DNA of 64,000 bases from Clostridia bacterium (lineage in GTDB: Bacteria; Bacillota; Clostridia; Oscillospirales; CAG-272), in contig JAFVRG010000001.1 in the NCBI GenBank assembly GCA_017504405.1, forward strand, positions 71,586-135,585, written 5' to 3'. Of this stretch, positions 17,843-26,294 are shown one piece after another. The position numbers and the translations under genes were made by a program. Every line of letters begins with the position of its first letter. Position 1 is the stretch's first letter. The notes under the pieces were generated by a model. That model was not told the origin of the DNA. It saw only the letters and a program-made list of their open reading frames with translations, and searched no databases.

Positions 17843-19723
17843 ATGGAAAAAAATAAAGAAAACAGCAAAAGAAGAAAAAGCTATACTCAAAACAAAAAGA
17901 CCGCCCCTGTAAATGCGGCGGACACGAAAAAGAAAAAGGAAGCTCCCTTACAGGCAAAGGCTGTACCCCCTATGAAAAAGGATAGCAAAAAGCAAGTAAA
18001 GGTAAAGAGCGCAGGCGAGGTAAAAACACAGAAGCGCTCAAAAAAAGCGAGAGTTGAGAAAAACGAAACCGTAAGGGTTATAAGCCTTGGCGGTCTTGGC
18101 GAAATAGGAAAGAACATAACAGTATTTGAAACCGACAGGGATATAGTGGTTATAGACTGCGGAGTGGCATTCCCCGACGACGATATGCTCGGCGTTGACC
18201 TCGTAATCCCCGACTTCTCATATCTTGAAAAGAATGCGGATAGGGTGAGGGGCGTTCTCATAACTCACGGACACGAGGACCATATAGGCTCTATCCCCTA
18301 TCTTCTCAAAACTCTCAACGTTCCCGTATATGGCAGTCGCCTTGCGATAGGAATTATAAAAAAGAAGCTTGAGGAATTCACTCTGCCCGAGCGACCGAAA
18401 CTCCATACCGTTGAGGCGGGTGACGTGGTAAGGCTCGGCGATTTCTGCGCTGAATTTATACACGTAAACCACTCGATAGCAGACTCCTGCGCAATTTTAC
18501 TGCGCACCCCTGCGGGAAATATATTCCACTCGGGAGATTTTAAGCTCGACGTGTCGCCCATAGACGGCAAGATGATGGATATAACGAGAATCGGCGAGAT
18601 AGGAAACGAAGGCGTTACGCTTATGCTCTGCGAATCCACCAACGCCGAGCGTGCAGGCTTCACCCCCTCTGAAAAGAGGGTTGGAAACTCGCTTGATAAG
18701 GTGTTTATGCAGAACAGCGATAAGCGCCTCGTTATAGCAACCTTTTCCTCTAATATCCATAGGGTTCAGCAGATAATTGACGTGAGTGTGAGGTACGGGC
18801 GCAAGGTTGTCGTTATGGGCAGGAGTATGGAAAATATACTCTCAGCGGCAATAGACCTCGGCTATATGCACGTGCCCGAAACAACAATAATCAGCGTAAA
18901 CGATATAAAGAGATATAACCCGGAGCAGTTAACCGTCATAACGACGGGCAGTCAGGGCGAGCCTATGTCGGGGCTCTACCGTATGGCGTTTGGCGAGCAC
19001 GACAAGGTGCGCCTTGTAAGCGGCGACGTGGTTGTCCTCAGCTCGAGCGCAATTCCCGGTAATGAAAAGCTGGTCGGAAAGATAGTAAATGCCCTTATTA
19101 AAAACGGAGTAAAGGTAGTAAACGATACCACTGCCGACTTCATTCACGTATCGGGACACGCCTGCCAGGAGGAGTTAAAGCTCATGCACGCACTCGTACG
19201 CCCGAAAATGTTTATGCCGATACACGGTGAGAGCAGACACCTCTACGCTCATAAGGAGCTGGCGGAGTTTATGGGAATGAATCCCGCAAATATATTCGTG
19301 TCGGATATAGGAAAAGTTCTTGAGGTTGACAGATACGGGGCGAGGTTTAACGGCACCGTCCAGTCGGGAAGAGTGCTCGTTGACGGCTCGGGCATAGGCG
19401 AGGTCGGAAATATCGTTTTGCGTGACCGCCGTCTGCTCTCACAGGACGGACTTATCGTTGTTGTTGCCTCGGTTGATATGCACGCAAAGATACTTCTCTC
19501 AGGCCCCGATATTGTTTCACGTGGATTTATTTACGTCCGTGAGGCAGAGGACTTAATTGAGGATATACGTCAGGTTGCCCTCAGAACGATTGAGAGATGC
19601 TTTAAGCGCAACGTTGACGATTGGATGCAGATAAAGAGTGAGGTGCGTGACGACCTCGGCAGATTTTTGTTTAGCAAGACGAAGCGCAGGCCGATGATTC
19701 TGCCCGTAATTATGAATATATGA
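17843..19723 (+). CDS. rnj: Ribonuclease J
   Basis: 626 residues from ATG 17843. The frame is open further upstream, but that part is the structured leader and reads as non-protein. A Lys-rich tail of about 75 residues precedes the beta-lactamase fold (ETVRVISLGGLGEIGKN). The metal site is HGHEDHIGS. The beta-CASP region includes TTGSQGEPMSGL, and a later motif is HVSGHACQEEL. It is a dual endo/5'-exoribonuclease for mRNA decay. The basic extension is longer than in Bacillus and may bind RNA. It leads an operon with a phosphopantetheinyl transferase (4 bp overlap) and an SDR enzyme. Confidence 0.95.
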   Translation: MEKNKENSKRRKSYTQNKKTAPVNAADTKKKKEAPLQAKAVPPMKKDSKKQVKVKSAGEVKTQKRSKKARVEKNETVRVISLGGLGEIGKNITVFETDRDIVVIDCGVAFPDDDMLGVDLVIPDFSYLEKNADRVRGVLITHGHEDHIGSIPYLLKTLNVPVYGSRLAIGIIKKKLEEFTLPERPKLHTVEAGDVVRLGDFCAEFIHVNHSIADSCAILLRTPAGNIFHSGDFKLDVSPIDGKMMDITRIGEIGNEGVTLMLCESTNAERAGFTPSEKRVGNSLDKVFMQNSDKRLVIATFSSNIHRVQQIIDVSVRYGRKVVVMGRSMENILSAAIDLGYMHVPETTIISVNDIKRYNPEQLTVITTGSQGEPMSGLYRMAFGEHDKVRLVSGDVVVLSSSAIPGNEKLVGKIVNALIKNGVKVVNDTTADFIHVSGHACQEELKLMHALVRPKMFMPIHGESRHLYAHKELAEFMGMNPANIFVSDIGKVLEVDRYGARFNGTVQSGRVLVDGSGIGEVGNIVLRDRRLLSQDGLIVVVASVDMHAKILLSGPDIVSRGFIYVREAEDLIEDIRQVALRTIERCFKRNVDDWMQIKSEVRDDLGRFLFSKTKRRPMILPVIMNI

Positions 19724-20364
19724 TATACTGCTCAGCTTTTGATGTGACACCTCTTTTCGGCAATACGGATGAGCTCTGCTCCGCCCTTTCCCCAAGGGAG
19801 AGGGAGCGTGCAGACCAATACAGGCAAAAAGAGGATAAAGACAGACATATATGCGCATTATCGCTTCTCAGTATGATGCTTGCGTACAAAAACGGACAGA
19901 TTTCTGCCGACAAAGAGGAAAATGCGCAAATAGGGGAAACGTGCGTAAAAATTCTATCATTTTCACGCTTGGAAGCACGCCCCTTGCCCGAAATTTTCCT
20001 CACAGAGAGGGGCAAGCCTTGTTTTGCGGATACAGAGCCGTATTTCAGCTTATCGCACAGCCACGGCACAATTTTTGTAGCCCTGAGCGATGCGCCAATA
20101 GGTGCGGACGTCGAGCTTATAGACGAAAAAAAGCGCTCCGACAGGCTGGCAGAGCGCTTCTTCTCGGATAATGAAAAGGGCGAGGACTTCTTCACCGTAT
20201 GGACGAGAAAAGAGGCGTACGTTAAAATGACGGGTGAGGGTATATGCTCTTTGCGCTCGCACGACACAACGGCGTGCGACGCCTCGTTTTTAACCCTGCC
20301 CTATACCGACAGCGAGGGCAAAAAATACTCAATTTCATTGGCAATAAAAAACAAGGAGATATAA
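19720..20364 (+). CDS. 4'-phosphopantetheinyl transferase superfamily protein
   Basis: 214 residues, Sfp-like. The metal-binding motif is GADVELID and the second motif is WTRKEAYVKMTGEGI. A FSLSHSHG block corresponds to the CoA-binding loop. The enzyme moves phosphopantetheine from CoA to an acyl or peptidyl carrier protein. Its start overlaps the rnj stop (ATGA). No carrier-protein synthase lies in the window, so the target may be the fatty-acid carrier protein. Confidence 0.88.
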   Translation: MIYCSAFDVTPLFGNTDELCSALSPRERERADQYRQKEDKDRHICALSLLSMMLAYKNGQISADKEENAQIGETCVKILSFSRLEARPLPEIFLTERGKPCFADTEPYFSLSHSHGTIFVALSDAPIGADVELIDEKKRSDRLAERFFSDNEKGEDFFTVWTRKEAYVKMTGEGICSLRSHDTTACDASFLTLPYTDSEGKKYSISLAIKNKEI

Positions 20365-20366
20365 AA

Positions 20367-21194
20367 ATGGCAAATGTATGTGTAATCACCGGAGGCGGAA
20401 GCGGAATGGGGCTTGAGGCCGCAAAGCTGATGCCCAAGGACAAAATTATCGTTCTTGCAGGAAGAACGGTAAAGAAGCTTGAGGGTGCGGTTGAGCAGCT
20501 CAAGGCTCTTGGCTTTGAGGCTTATGCGAAGGCGTGCGACACCTCGGACAGAGAGAGCGTTAAGGAGCTTGCAAGCTTTGCGGCATCGCTCGGAGAGGTA
20601 AAAAACGTAATTAACTCAGCAGGTCTTTCTCCTGCAATGGCTGACGGTGAGAAGATAATCAGAGTAAACGCCCTTGGAACGGTTTACATAAACCAGGAGT
20701 TTTCCAAGGTTATGGGCGAGGGTAGCGTTATAGTAGACGTGTCCTCAAACTCTGCGTATATTCTTCCCTCGTTTATCATTCCGAAGAAGGCGTATGCGCT
20801 TGCGGATACCGATGAGGATAAGTTTGTAAATAAGCTTTTGAAAAGGTCGAGGCTTGCAAAGGGAGATTATCAGCGCTCGGGCTTTGCATATTCGCTTTCC
20901 AAAAACTTCGTTGTATGGTATGCAAAGAAGTGTGCGTATGAATACGGCAAGAAGGGCATAAGAGTTGTCTCTCTCAGCCCTGGACTTATAGCAACCGATA
21001 TGGGAAATCTCGAGGCGAAGGATGGAGGAATGCTTATCCCCTTCTCCTGCGAGGAAAGAATGGGAAAGCCCGAGGAGCTTGGATACGCTCTTGCGACGGT
21101 TGCGGATGAGCGCAACGGCTATCTTGCAGGCGTTGATGTGCTCTGCGACGGCGGAAGCACCAACGGTATGAAGGAATTTAAGAAAAAGAAGTAA
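20367..21194 (+). CDS. Short-chain dehydrogenase/reductase
   Basis: 275 residues from ATG 20367, which AAGGAG precedes; the longer frame overlaps the previous gene. The Rossmann motif is TGGGSGMGLEAA. A catalytic Ser lies in VDVSSNSAY and the Tyr-Lys pair in YSLSKN. The C-terminal LAGVDVLCDGGS is typical of classical SDRs. The substrate is unknown. The terminator at 21220 ends the rnj operon. Confidence 0.9.
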   Translation: MANVCVITGGGSGMGLEAAKLMPKDKIIVLAGRTVKKLEGAVEQLKALGFEAYAKACDTSDRESVKELASFAASLGEVKNVINSAGLSPAMADGEKIIRVNALGTVYINQEFSKVMGEGSVIVDVSSNSAYILPSFIIPKKAYALADTDEDKFVNKLLKRSRLAKGDYQRSGFAYSLSKNFVVWYAKKCAYEYGKKGIRVVSLSPGLIATDMGNLEAKDGGMLIPFSCEERMGKPEELGYALATVADERNGYLAGVDVLCDGGSTNGMKEFKKKK

Positions 21195-21219
21195 ATCTGA
21201 TTTAAATCAAAAAGACCTT

Positions 21220-21245
21220 GTGCGCCCTTCGGGCGCACTTTTTTA
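21220..21245 (+). terminator. Intrinsic terminator after the SDR gene
   Basis: A perfect 8 bp stem GTGCGCCC/GGGCGCAC with a TTC loop, then TTTTTTATT. Confidence 0.92.
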
Positions 21246-21274
21246 TTGACAACGGTTTTTTACTGTGTTATAAT
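21246..21274 (+). promoter_or_regulatory. Perfect consensus promoter for a structured RNA
   Basis: TTGACA (21246-21251), a 17 bp spacer and TATAAT (21269-21274), both hexamers fully consensus. The predicted start falls at about 21281, exactly where the long inverted repeat begins. Confidence 0.88.
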
Positions 21275-21280
21275 AACATT

Positions 21281-21493
21281 GTCACACAAACTGAATAATC
21301 GGTATTAGGGATATTTTTTGCTTTACGGATACTATTCCCTTTTTTGGGCATACTCAAATTAATGGACTTGGTAAAAACACAGGCTCCTCTAATTTGGGTA
21401 TGGATGAAATATTCCTATTCCGATTAGTTTGTGTGACGACAATTGGAGCTTGCGTTTTTCGGTGCGCCGGCTTCGGTTGGCGCACTTTTTATT
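21281..21493 (+). ncRNA. Candidate abundant structured RNA, possibly 6S-like
   Basis: GTCACACAAACT (21281-21292) pairs perfectly with AGTTTGTGTGAC (21426-21437). The stem continues with AATCGG/CCGATT and AGGGATATT/AATATTCCT. After an asymmetric bubble, CATACTCAAATT (21349-21360) pairs with AATTTGGGTATG (21391-21402). A terminator (GTGCGCC-GGC-TTCG-GTT-GGCGCAC then T-rich) spans 21462-21493. A long closing stem, an internal bubble and an apical stem behind a consensus promoter recall 6S RNA. However, the bubble is lopsided and no family motif is confirmed, so a cis leader of the next gene remains possible. Confidence 0.6.
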
Positions 21494-21507
21494 TTTTGGG
21501 GGTTATT

Positions 21508-21915
21508 ATGAAAGAAGAAGAAAGACAGGCGTGGGAAAGTGAAATGAAACACACGGACATGTTTATAAGCCGTGTGAATAATAAATTTGAGTCAAGCTAT
21601 GTATTTGCGGAGCAGGTTGTTCGTTACTTGCGTAAAAACCACTCGCTTGCCGCAAAAATACAAAGCAGTCAGCTTTACAGCTTTATGCGCAATTATGCGG
21701 TGCGCCATATTATGCTAAGTGACAAGCGGTATTCAGGAAAGGATTACCTTGATGTTTCGAGAGATTTTGAAGCCTTTGCTGATATTCAGAACAAATACAG
21801 CAACATAAAGCCGTTAGAGCTGACAAAGGATGAAATGGAAAGAATTATAAAATATTGGGAAACGGGCTCGTTCAGTTATACGACTTACAGTATGATTGTG
21901 GACGAGGATGAATAA
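21508..21915 (+). CDS. Hypothetical protein
   Basis: 135 residues, soluble, rich in charged and aromatic residues (KEEERQAWESEMKHTDMFIS at the start, MIVDEDE at the end). GGGGG 6-7 bp upstream supports ATG 21508. It lies 14 bp after the RNA terminator, so expression needs read-through or an unseen promoter. No family is recognised. Confidence 0.6.
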   Translation: MKEEERQAWESEMKHTDMFISRVNNKFESSYVFAEQVVRYLRKNHSLAAKIQSSQLYSFMRNYAVRHIMLSDKRYSGKDYLDVSRDFEAFADIQNKYSNIKPLELTKDEMERIIKYWETGSFSYTTYSMIVDEDE

Positions 21916-22004
21916 AAAGCAGACAGCACGGTTCCAAGCAAAAACCGAAAGTTGAATTCTCAGTGCGAAGTCCCTGTCGAGGCTCGCTTAATTTTGAGCA
22001 GAAA

Positions 22005-22061
22005 TCGCCGTTATTCGGCCCGAAGGCGTACGAGGGTACGTCGAGAGGGCGAAAACGGCGA
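22005..22061 (-). repeat. Hairpin element of the CTTCGG repeat family
   Basis: Outer arms TCGCCGTT..TTCG and CGAA..AACGGCGA enclose an inner hairpin CGTAC-GAGG-GTACG. On the minus strand it aligns with units at 30241-30430: shared blocks are CCGTTTTC, CCTC, TCG, CGTA..TACG, CTTCGG, and then CAAAAT further on. Confidence 0.65.
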
Positions 22062-22120
22062 TAGTAAACAAAAAACAAAATCAAAAGAAAATCGCAGATT
22101 TTCTTCCCAATAAGACCCAT

Positions 22121-22221
22121 ACGCTTTTTGAAAAAAGCTTAGCAAAAACTTTTGCAAAGGGAAAAACAAAGGCGAGGCACTTTTTGTACCTCACCTTTTT
22201 TTGTTTGCGGTTGTGCCGAAA
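22121..22221 (+). repeat. Dispersed intergenic repeat, copy 1
   Basis: It starts with the palindrome-like ACGCTTTTTGAAAAAAGC and includes an AGGCGAGG..CCTCACCT hairpin that can terminate both flanking genes. An inverted, longer copy lies at 44022-44197. The first 29 bp are identical, and the hairpin end through GTGCCGAAA/ATGCCGAAA also matches closely. Confidence 0.75.
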
Positions 22222-22238
22222 GGAAGCAACCCCTTTTG

Positions 22239-22775
22239 TTAGTCGATAGTGAAAAAGCCGACTAAGAAATCAATTCCTATAAATATTTCATTTCTGAATG
22301 AAATAAAGGCGCACATTACGGCAATTGTAATAACCAGCGTTATTATAAGGTATTTCAAATCCGAGCCGTCGCTCGAATACCTTTTGATAAACGCATCTCG
22401 GTTTTCGTCAGAGATATAATACCTCGTTTCCTCACCCTCGGCTGTTACCGATTTTATTTTTCTCGACAGGGTTGAGTCCTTTTTCAGCTTTTTCTCGAAA
22501 AACGAACCGCCTTTGAGCGATAGGGAGGAAAGCGTCACGGCACTCTGCTCGTCAAATGCGCTCGCCTTTGCGAGAGCACGCACAACCGAGCCAAGAATTG
22601 TCTTGTGATAATACGCAATAAGGGTGGCGATAATAACGCCGATGCATATCGCAAAAACAACCTTCGGTATATCTGTTAAGGGATTGGATATATCAATATA
22701 TTCATATTTTGAGGTGTCAAGCTCAAACAACGCCTCGTCAACCTTATTAAAGAAGGAAACTATTTTATCCCACAT
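22239..22775 (-). CDS. Membrane protein of unknown function in the parAB unit
   Basis: 178 residues. A short N-terminal amphipathic region is followed by one membrane helix (about 38-58), a cytoplasmic charged stretch of about 75 residues (LSSLSLKGGSFFEKKLKKD) and a second helix near 142-160. It lies 14 bp downstream of parB and is probably cotranscribed. No motif is recognised; a link to segregation or sporulation is only positional. Confidence 0.75.
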   Translation of the reverse strand: MWDKIVSFFNKVDEALFELDTSKYEYIDISNPLTDIPKVVFAICIGVIIATLIAYYHKTILGSVVRALAKASAFDEQSAVTLSSLSLKGGSFFEKKLKKDSTLSRKIKSVTAEGEETRYYISDENRDAFIKRYSSDGSDLKYLIITLVITIAVMCAFISFRNEIFIGIDFLVGFFTID

Positions 22776-22789
22776 AGAAAATTCTCCGA

Positions 22790-23674
22790 TTAAATTTCGT
22801 CAATAAAGCGGTCTCCGCATATTGATTTGAGCAGATTTTCGAGGTCCTCGTTGTCCTCGTAGAACAGGGTGACGCACTTCTTTGAGCCCTTGCTCTTTAT
22901 CTTTACCCGTCTGCCAAGGGTGCTCATCATTCTTAGCTCCAGCTCACGTGTGTAATCGACAACAACCTCGGATGGCGGGGTCAATTCCTCCTCGTCAAAA
23001 TGCTGCTGATTTATCTTCTTGACTGCCGCCTCGGTGGCACGCACCGACAGCTCGTCCTCGATTATTCTGTTGGCGAGCAGAATCATATCCGCAGGGTCGT
23101 CAAGACCAAGCAGGGCACGTGCGTGACCTGCCGACAGCTCCTTCGATGCCACAAACGACAATAGCTCGTCGGGCAAATCAAGAAGCCTCAACGTATTTGC
23201 AATAGCACTGCGGCTCTTTCCGACCTGGGCGGAAATTTCCTCCTGAGTCATATCGAAACGCTCAGCAAGCGACTTGTACGCCATAGCCTCTTCGAGAGGA
23301 TTTAAGTCCTCTCTCTGTATGTTTTCAATCAGAGCGAGCTGCGACGCCTTAAACTCGTCCGCATCTATTATTATTGCGGGAATTTCGGGCAGCTCCGCCA
23401 TTTTTGAGGCACGGAAACGGCGCTCTCCTGCGATTATCTGGTATCTGCCGTTTGCGAGCTCACGCACAACTATCGGCTGAATGAGGCCGTGCTGCTCTAT
23501 CGAATTTGCGAGGGATCTTAGCGCATCCTCGTCAAAATACTTTCTGGGCTGATTGGTTTTGACCTCTATGTGAGTCAGGGGAATGTTCGTGATACTGCCC
23601 TTTTGTGATTCGTCTATATTATTTTCAAGAAATATTGCGTCAATGCCCTTTCCGAGTCCTGAAAATTTTGCCAT
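22790..23674 (-). CDS. parB: Chromosome partition protein ParB (Spo0J-type)
   Basis: 294 residues from ATG 23674, chosen for AAAGGAG upstream and the family start MAKFSGLGKGIDAIF. The CTPase/ParB core contains GERRFRASKMA and IENIQREDLNPLEEA. A helix-turn-helix (EEISAQVGKSRSAIANTLRL) reads parS, and a C-terminal dimer domain follows. It loads at the parS cluster at 24717-25220 and spreads as a CTP-dependent clamp. A spacer of about 190 bp separates it from parA. Confidence 0.96.
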   Translation of the reverse strand: MAKFSGLGKGIDAIFLENNIDESQKGSITNIPLTHIEVKTNQPRKYFDEDALRSLANSIEQHGLIQPIVVRELANGRYQIIAGERRFRASKMAELPEIPAIIIDADEFKASQLALIENIQREDLNPLEEAMAYKSLAERFDMTQEEISAQVGKSRSAIANTLRLLDLPDELLSFVASKELSAGHARALLGLDDPADMILLANRIIEDELSVRATEAAVKKINQQHFDEEELTPPSEVVVDYTRELELRMMSTLGRRVKIKSKGSKKCVTLFYEDNEDLENLLKSICGDRFIDEI

Positions 23675-23815
23675 TGTTATCACTCCTTTATGGTAAAATA
23701 TGTCAAATATGAGTATAAAATGCCGAAAACCGACCGCTTTTAACGTAATCACCTTGCACTTTTGGTAAAAATAGGCAATTATTCGTTGGGCGTGCTTCTG
23801 CCCTTGCTTCCGTTG

Positions 23816-23839
23816 TTAAGCAACCTTGCTGTTGCTTAA
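23816..23839 (-). other. Inverted repeat in the parA-parB spacer
   Basis: TTAAGCAAC and GTTGCTTAA form a 9 bp stem in the parA-parB spacer. The minus-strand flank is not a T-run, so it looks like an mRNA processing or stability hairpin rather than a terminator. Confidence 0.4.
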
Positions 23840-23860
23840 ATGTTAATAAATTAGCTTGCG

Positions 23861-24622
23861 TTATATTCTCATCATAATCTCGTCACACAGCTTTTTGTAT
23901 TCGAGACTGCCCTTTGAATACTGGGCAAAATAGCAGATGGGGGCACCGAATCCGGGTGCTTCGGAGAGCTTTACCGAGCGGGATATTCTCTGGTCGAACA
24001 GCTTGCCCGCATAGTGCTTTTCGAGCTCTGCAACAACCTGATTTGTCAGTATAAATCTCGAGTTAAACATTGTTAGTAAAATGCCCGTGATTTCGAGATT
24101 GTGATTGTAATACTGACGCACCTTTTTTATAGTGAGCATCAGCTGCGAGAGTCCTTCAAGCGCGAAAAACTCGCATTGCATAGGCACAATTACACCGTCT
24201 GAAGCCGTCAGTGCGTTTATTGTGAGAAGTCCGAGGGTAGGAGGACAGTCTATAAATATGTAATCGTAGTTATCTCTTATCTCGGAAATCGCAGTTTTTA
24301 TGCAAAAATCACGGTTTTGCAGCTCTCTTAACTCAAATTCCGCTCCAACAAGCGAAATGTTGGACGGTATAAGCGACAGATTGCTGTATTCGGTAGGTAT
24401 TATAACATCCTTTATGTTGGAACGGCCTATCATAACGTCATATATAGAGGATTTTACCTTGTTTTTACTGATTCCTACGCCACTTGTTGTGTTTCCCTGT
24501 GGGTCGAGGTCAACAAGCAGGACTTTTTTGCCGTTTTTGGCTATCTGAGCGGCAATGTTTATGGCAGACGTCGATTTTCCGACTCCGCCTTTTTGGTTAG
24601 CAAATGAAACTATTGAGCCCAT
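23861..24622 (-). CDS. parA: Chromosome partition ATPase ParA (Soj-type)
   Basis: 253 residues, chromosomal Soj size with no N-terminal HTH. The deviant Walker A is KGGVGKSTSA at about residues 11-20, with LVDLDPQGN following and DYIFIDCPPTLG as Walker B. It works with ParB-parS in origin segregation and regulates DnaA in Bacillus. A perfect TTGACA-17-TATAAT promoter and AAAGGAG lie upstream. Confidence 0.96.
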   Translation of the reverse strand: MGSIVSFANQKGGVGKSTSAINIAAQIAKNGKKVLLVDLDPQGNTTSGVGISKNKVKSSIYDVMIGRSNIKDVIIPTEYSNLSLIPSNISLVGAEFELRELQNRDFCIKTAISEIRDNYDYIFIDCPPTLGLLTINALTASDGVIVPMQCEFFALEGLSQLMLTIKKVRQYYNHNLEITGILLTMFNSRFILTNQVVAELEKHYAGKLFDQRISRSVKLSEAPGFGAPICYFAQYSKGSLEYKKLCDEIMMRI

Positions 24623-24653
24623 TTTATCACTCCTTTTTGCTTTTTATGTTATA

Positions 24654-24682
24654 ATTATACCTTAAATATATAGAATTGTCAA
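24654..24682 (-). promoter_or_regulatory. parAB promoter
   Basis: On the minus strand, TTGACA (24677-24682), a 17 bp spacer and TATAAT (24654-24659), 35 bp from the nearest parS site. Confidence 0.85.
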
Positions 24683-24716
24683 ACAAAAACCGTAAAAAAC
24701 ATAATTTTTTACAAAT

Positions 24717-24732
24717 TGTTTCACGTGAAACA
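24717..24732. other. parS site 1
   Basis: TGTTTCACGTGAAACA, the perfect 16 bp ParB-binding palindrome, upstream of parA. Confidence 0.95.
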
Positions 24733-24915
24733 CGCAAAAACTGAAAATAGGGCTGTTTTCTCAGAATGGATCCGTGCAAAATAAGGAGCTAACTAAAATA
24801 GAATTTATCATCAATCAAGCAGAGGACACGCAAAAACTGAAAATCAAGCCGTTTTCTTAGAATGGGTTTGTGTAAACGGGTAGCTAAAACAGAATTTATC
24901 ACAAAACAAGCCGTG
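24729..24915 (+). repeat. Two diverged direct repeats in the parS region
   Basis: Two units of about 90-100 bp each begin ACACGCAAAAACTGAAAAT (near 24729 and 24828). They share CAGAATGG/TAGAATGG, a GC-rich middle, and AGAATTTATCA blocks. The second unit ends near the second parS. Confidence 0.6.
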
Positions 24916-24934
24916 GTGCGCAAAAAAACGCAGA

Positions 24935-24950
24935 TGTTTCACGTGAAACA
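24935..24950. other. parS site 2
   Basis: TGTTTCACGTGAAACA, perfect palindrome. Confidence 0.95.
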
Positions 24951-25077
24951 GGCACATATTTGCAAAATTCAGCCGATTCAACGAAATCCAAAGGAGGAGT
25001 AAACGGGGGCGGGGATGCCGGGGGGGATAAAAGGGATTTCTCAAAAAACGTGGCAAAAATTTGCCAAAAACGCTAGA

Positions 25078-25093
25078 TGTTTCACGTGGAACA
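25078..25093. other. parS site 3 (variant)
   Basis: TGTTTCACGTGGAACA, one base off the perfect palindrome; this variant is tolerated in Bacillus parS sites. Confidence 0.9.
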
Positions 25094-25204
25094 ATACAAA
25101 TTTGCAAAATTCATCCATTTTTGATAGAATGCACAATGTAAATAGGCGGCGGATAAAAGCAATTTTTTAAAAAACGTGGCGAGAAATTCGCAAAAAACGC
25201 TGAA

Positions 25205-25220
25205 TGTTTCACGTGAAACA
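25205..25220. other. parS site 4
   Basis: TGTTTCACGTGAAACA, perfect palindrome, next to the terminator of the EamA gene. Confidence 0.95.
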
Positions 25221-25227
25221 AAGAAAA

Positions 25228-25254
25228 AAGCCCGTTGAGATTAACAACGGGCTT
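25228..25254 (-). terminator. Intrinsic terminator after the EamA transporter gene
   Basis: A perfect 10 bp stem AAGCCCGTTG/CAACGGGCTT, followed on the minus strand by a T-run. Confidence 0.88.
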
Positions 25255-25271
25255 GAATTTTGGGTAAAACA

Positions 25272-26216
25272 TCAGATAAAATACACACAAAGGCCGGCAA
25301 TGCATATTATTGTTGACACAATTTCCTTTTTTGCAGGCTTTTCCTTGAAGAAAAATATACTTGGAATGTACGATAATAACAAGGTCAGTGAGCTGCGCAA
25401 CAGCGACAGTGCGGAGATTCCTATATATTTCAGCGTATAAATTTCCAAATACGAGCCTGTGTTTGATAAAAGCGTCATCATCAATATAACTACTACGAGA
25501 AAAACCGAATATCCCTTCAATATGGGTATATAGGGTACTTTTTCAGAGGATAAATCTCCGTTTTGAGTCTGTTTTTTACGCCTTTTTGCCATTTTACACG
25601 CAAAAAAGGCTAATAACGTGGCGCTCACGATGAGCATCAGTGCGTTTGTGAGCAGAAAAAGCGAAGGTGTGTTCTCGGCTATATGCGGGTTTATTGCTAT
25701 AAATTTGCTGAATGATGCAACCGAACCTTGGAAAATCAGGTTGAGTAGGTTGACTAAAATCGAGAGAAAACCGATTTTTGTTTTGGATTTTTCGCTTGAA
25801 ATGCAGGGAATAACGGTTGCTGTGAGCAGAAGAATCAGTCCTATTACGATAGTGGGGGCAACCTCTTCACCAAGGGAAAAGCCTACTATTGCCGGGAAAA
25901 CTATTGAACCGACCGAGGAAAAAATCAAAACAAGCGTAATATTTGATATCTTCAGAGCGGCAATGTTTATAAAATAGGCAATTTCAATAAGTGTTCCGTA
26001 AATGATACTGTATATGATGAGCGGTGCATCAACAGTCAGCGAGCCGATTCCTGTCAGGGTGAAAAAGACACATGCAAAAGCAGAGGTTATCGTCAGACAC
26101 ACCCATATTGCATTGGGGTTGCCGTCGGCTTTTTTTGCATAGACCTTTGACAGAGCAGCGTTAAGCACTATCTGCGACGCTATTATAAAAATAAGAAAAT
26201 AGACGAATAACTGCAC
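25272..26216 (-). CDS. EamA/DMT-superfamily transporter
   Basis: 314 residues with about ten hydrophobic helices in two halves, the layout of drug/metabolite transporters. A charged loop (KMAKRRKKQTQNGDLSSEK) lies between the halves. The final helices (ALSLLRSSLTLLLSYIPSIF then FFKEKPAKKE) resemble the EamA C-terminal repeat. No clear ribosome site precedes ATG 26216, so initiation may be weak. The substrate is unknown. Confidence 0.85.
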   Translation of the reverse strand: MQLFVYFLIFIIASQIVLNAALSKVYAKKADGNPNAIWVCLTITSAFACVFFTLTGIGSLTVDAPLIIYSIIYGTLIEIAYFINIAALKISNITLVLIFSSVGSIVFPAIVGFSLGEEVAPTIVIGLILLLTATVIPCISSEKSKTKIGFLSILVNLLNLIFQGSVASFSKFIAINPHIAENTPSLFLLTNALMLIVSATLLAFFACKMAKRRKKQTQNGDLSSEKVPYIPILKGYSVFLVVVILMMTLLSNTGSYLEIYTLKYIGISALSLLRSSLTLLLSYIPSIFFFKEKPAKKEIVSTIICIAGLCVYFI

Positions 26217-26265
26217 AGTGCTATATGGTAAAAAATACCAAATATCCTTTCATCTTATTAAGACA

Positions 26266-26294
26266 ATTTTACACTCTTTCCACACGAAAAGCAA
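26266..26294 (-). promoter_or_regulatory. Promoter of the EamA transporter gene
   Basis: On the minus strand, TTGCTT (26289-26294), a 17 bp spacer and TAAAAT (26266-26271). Confidence 0.5.

Larger units (their letters stand above)
24951..25220 (+). repeat. Two diverged direct repeats each ending in parS
   Basis: Units of about 143 and 127 bp share TTGCAAAATTCA, a GGCGG/GGATAAAA block, a TTTTT/AAAAAACGTGGC block and an AAAAACGCT tail directly before parS 3 and parS 4. This indicates local duplication of a parS-bearing unit. Confidence 0.6.

Noticed and set aside
21394..21507. Upstream extension of the 135-residue gene
   Set aside because: It runs through the 3' half of the structured RNA and its terminator; the ATG at 21508 follows a G-rich ribosome site.
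24844..25305. Two short minus-strand frames across the parS array
   Set aside because: They are made of parS sites and repeats; repeated FHVKH-type peptides simply translate the palindrome.
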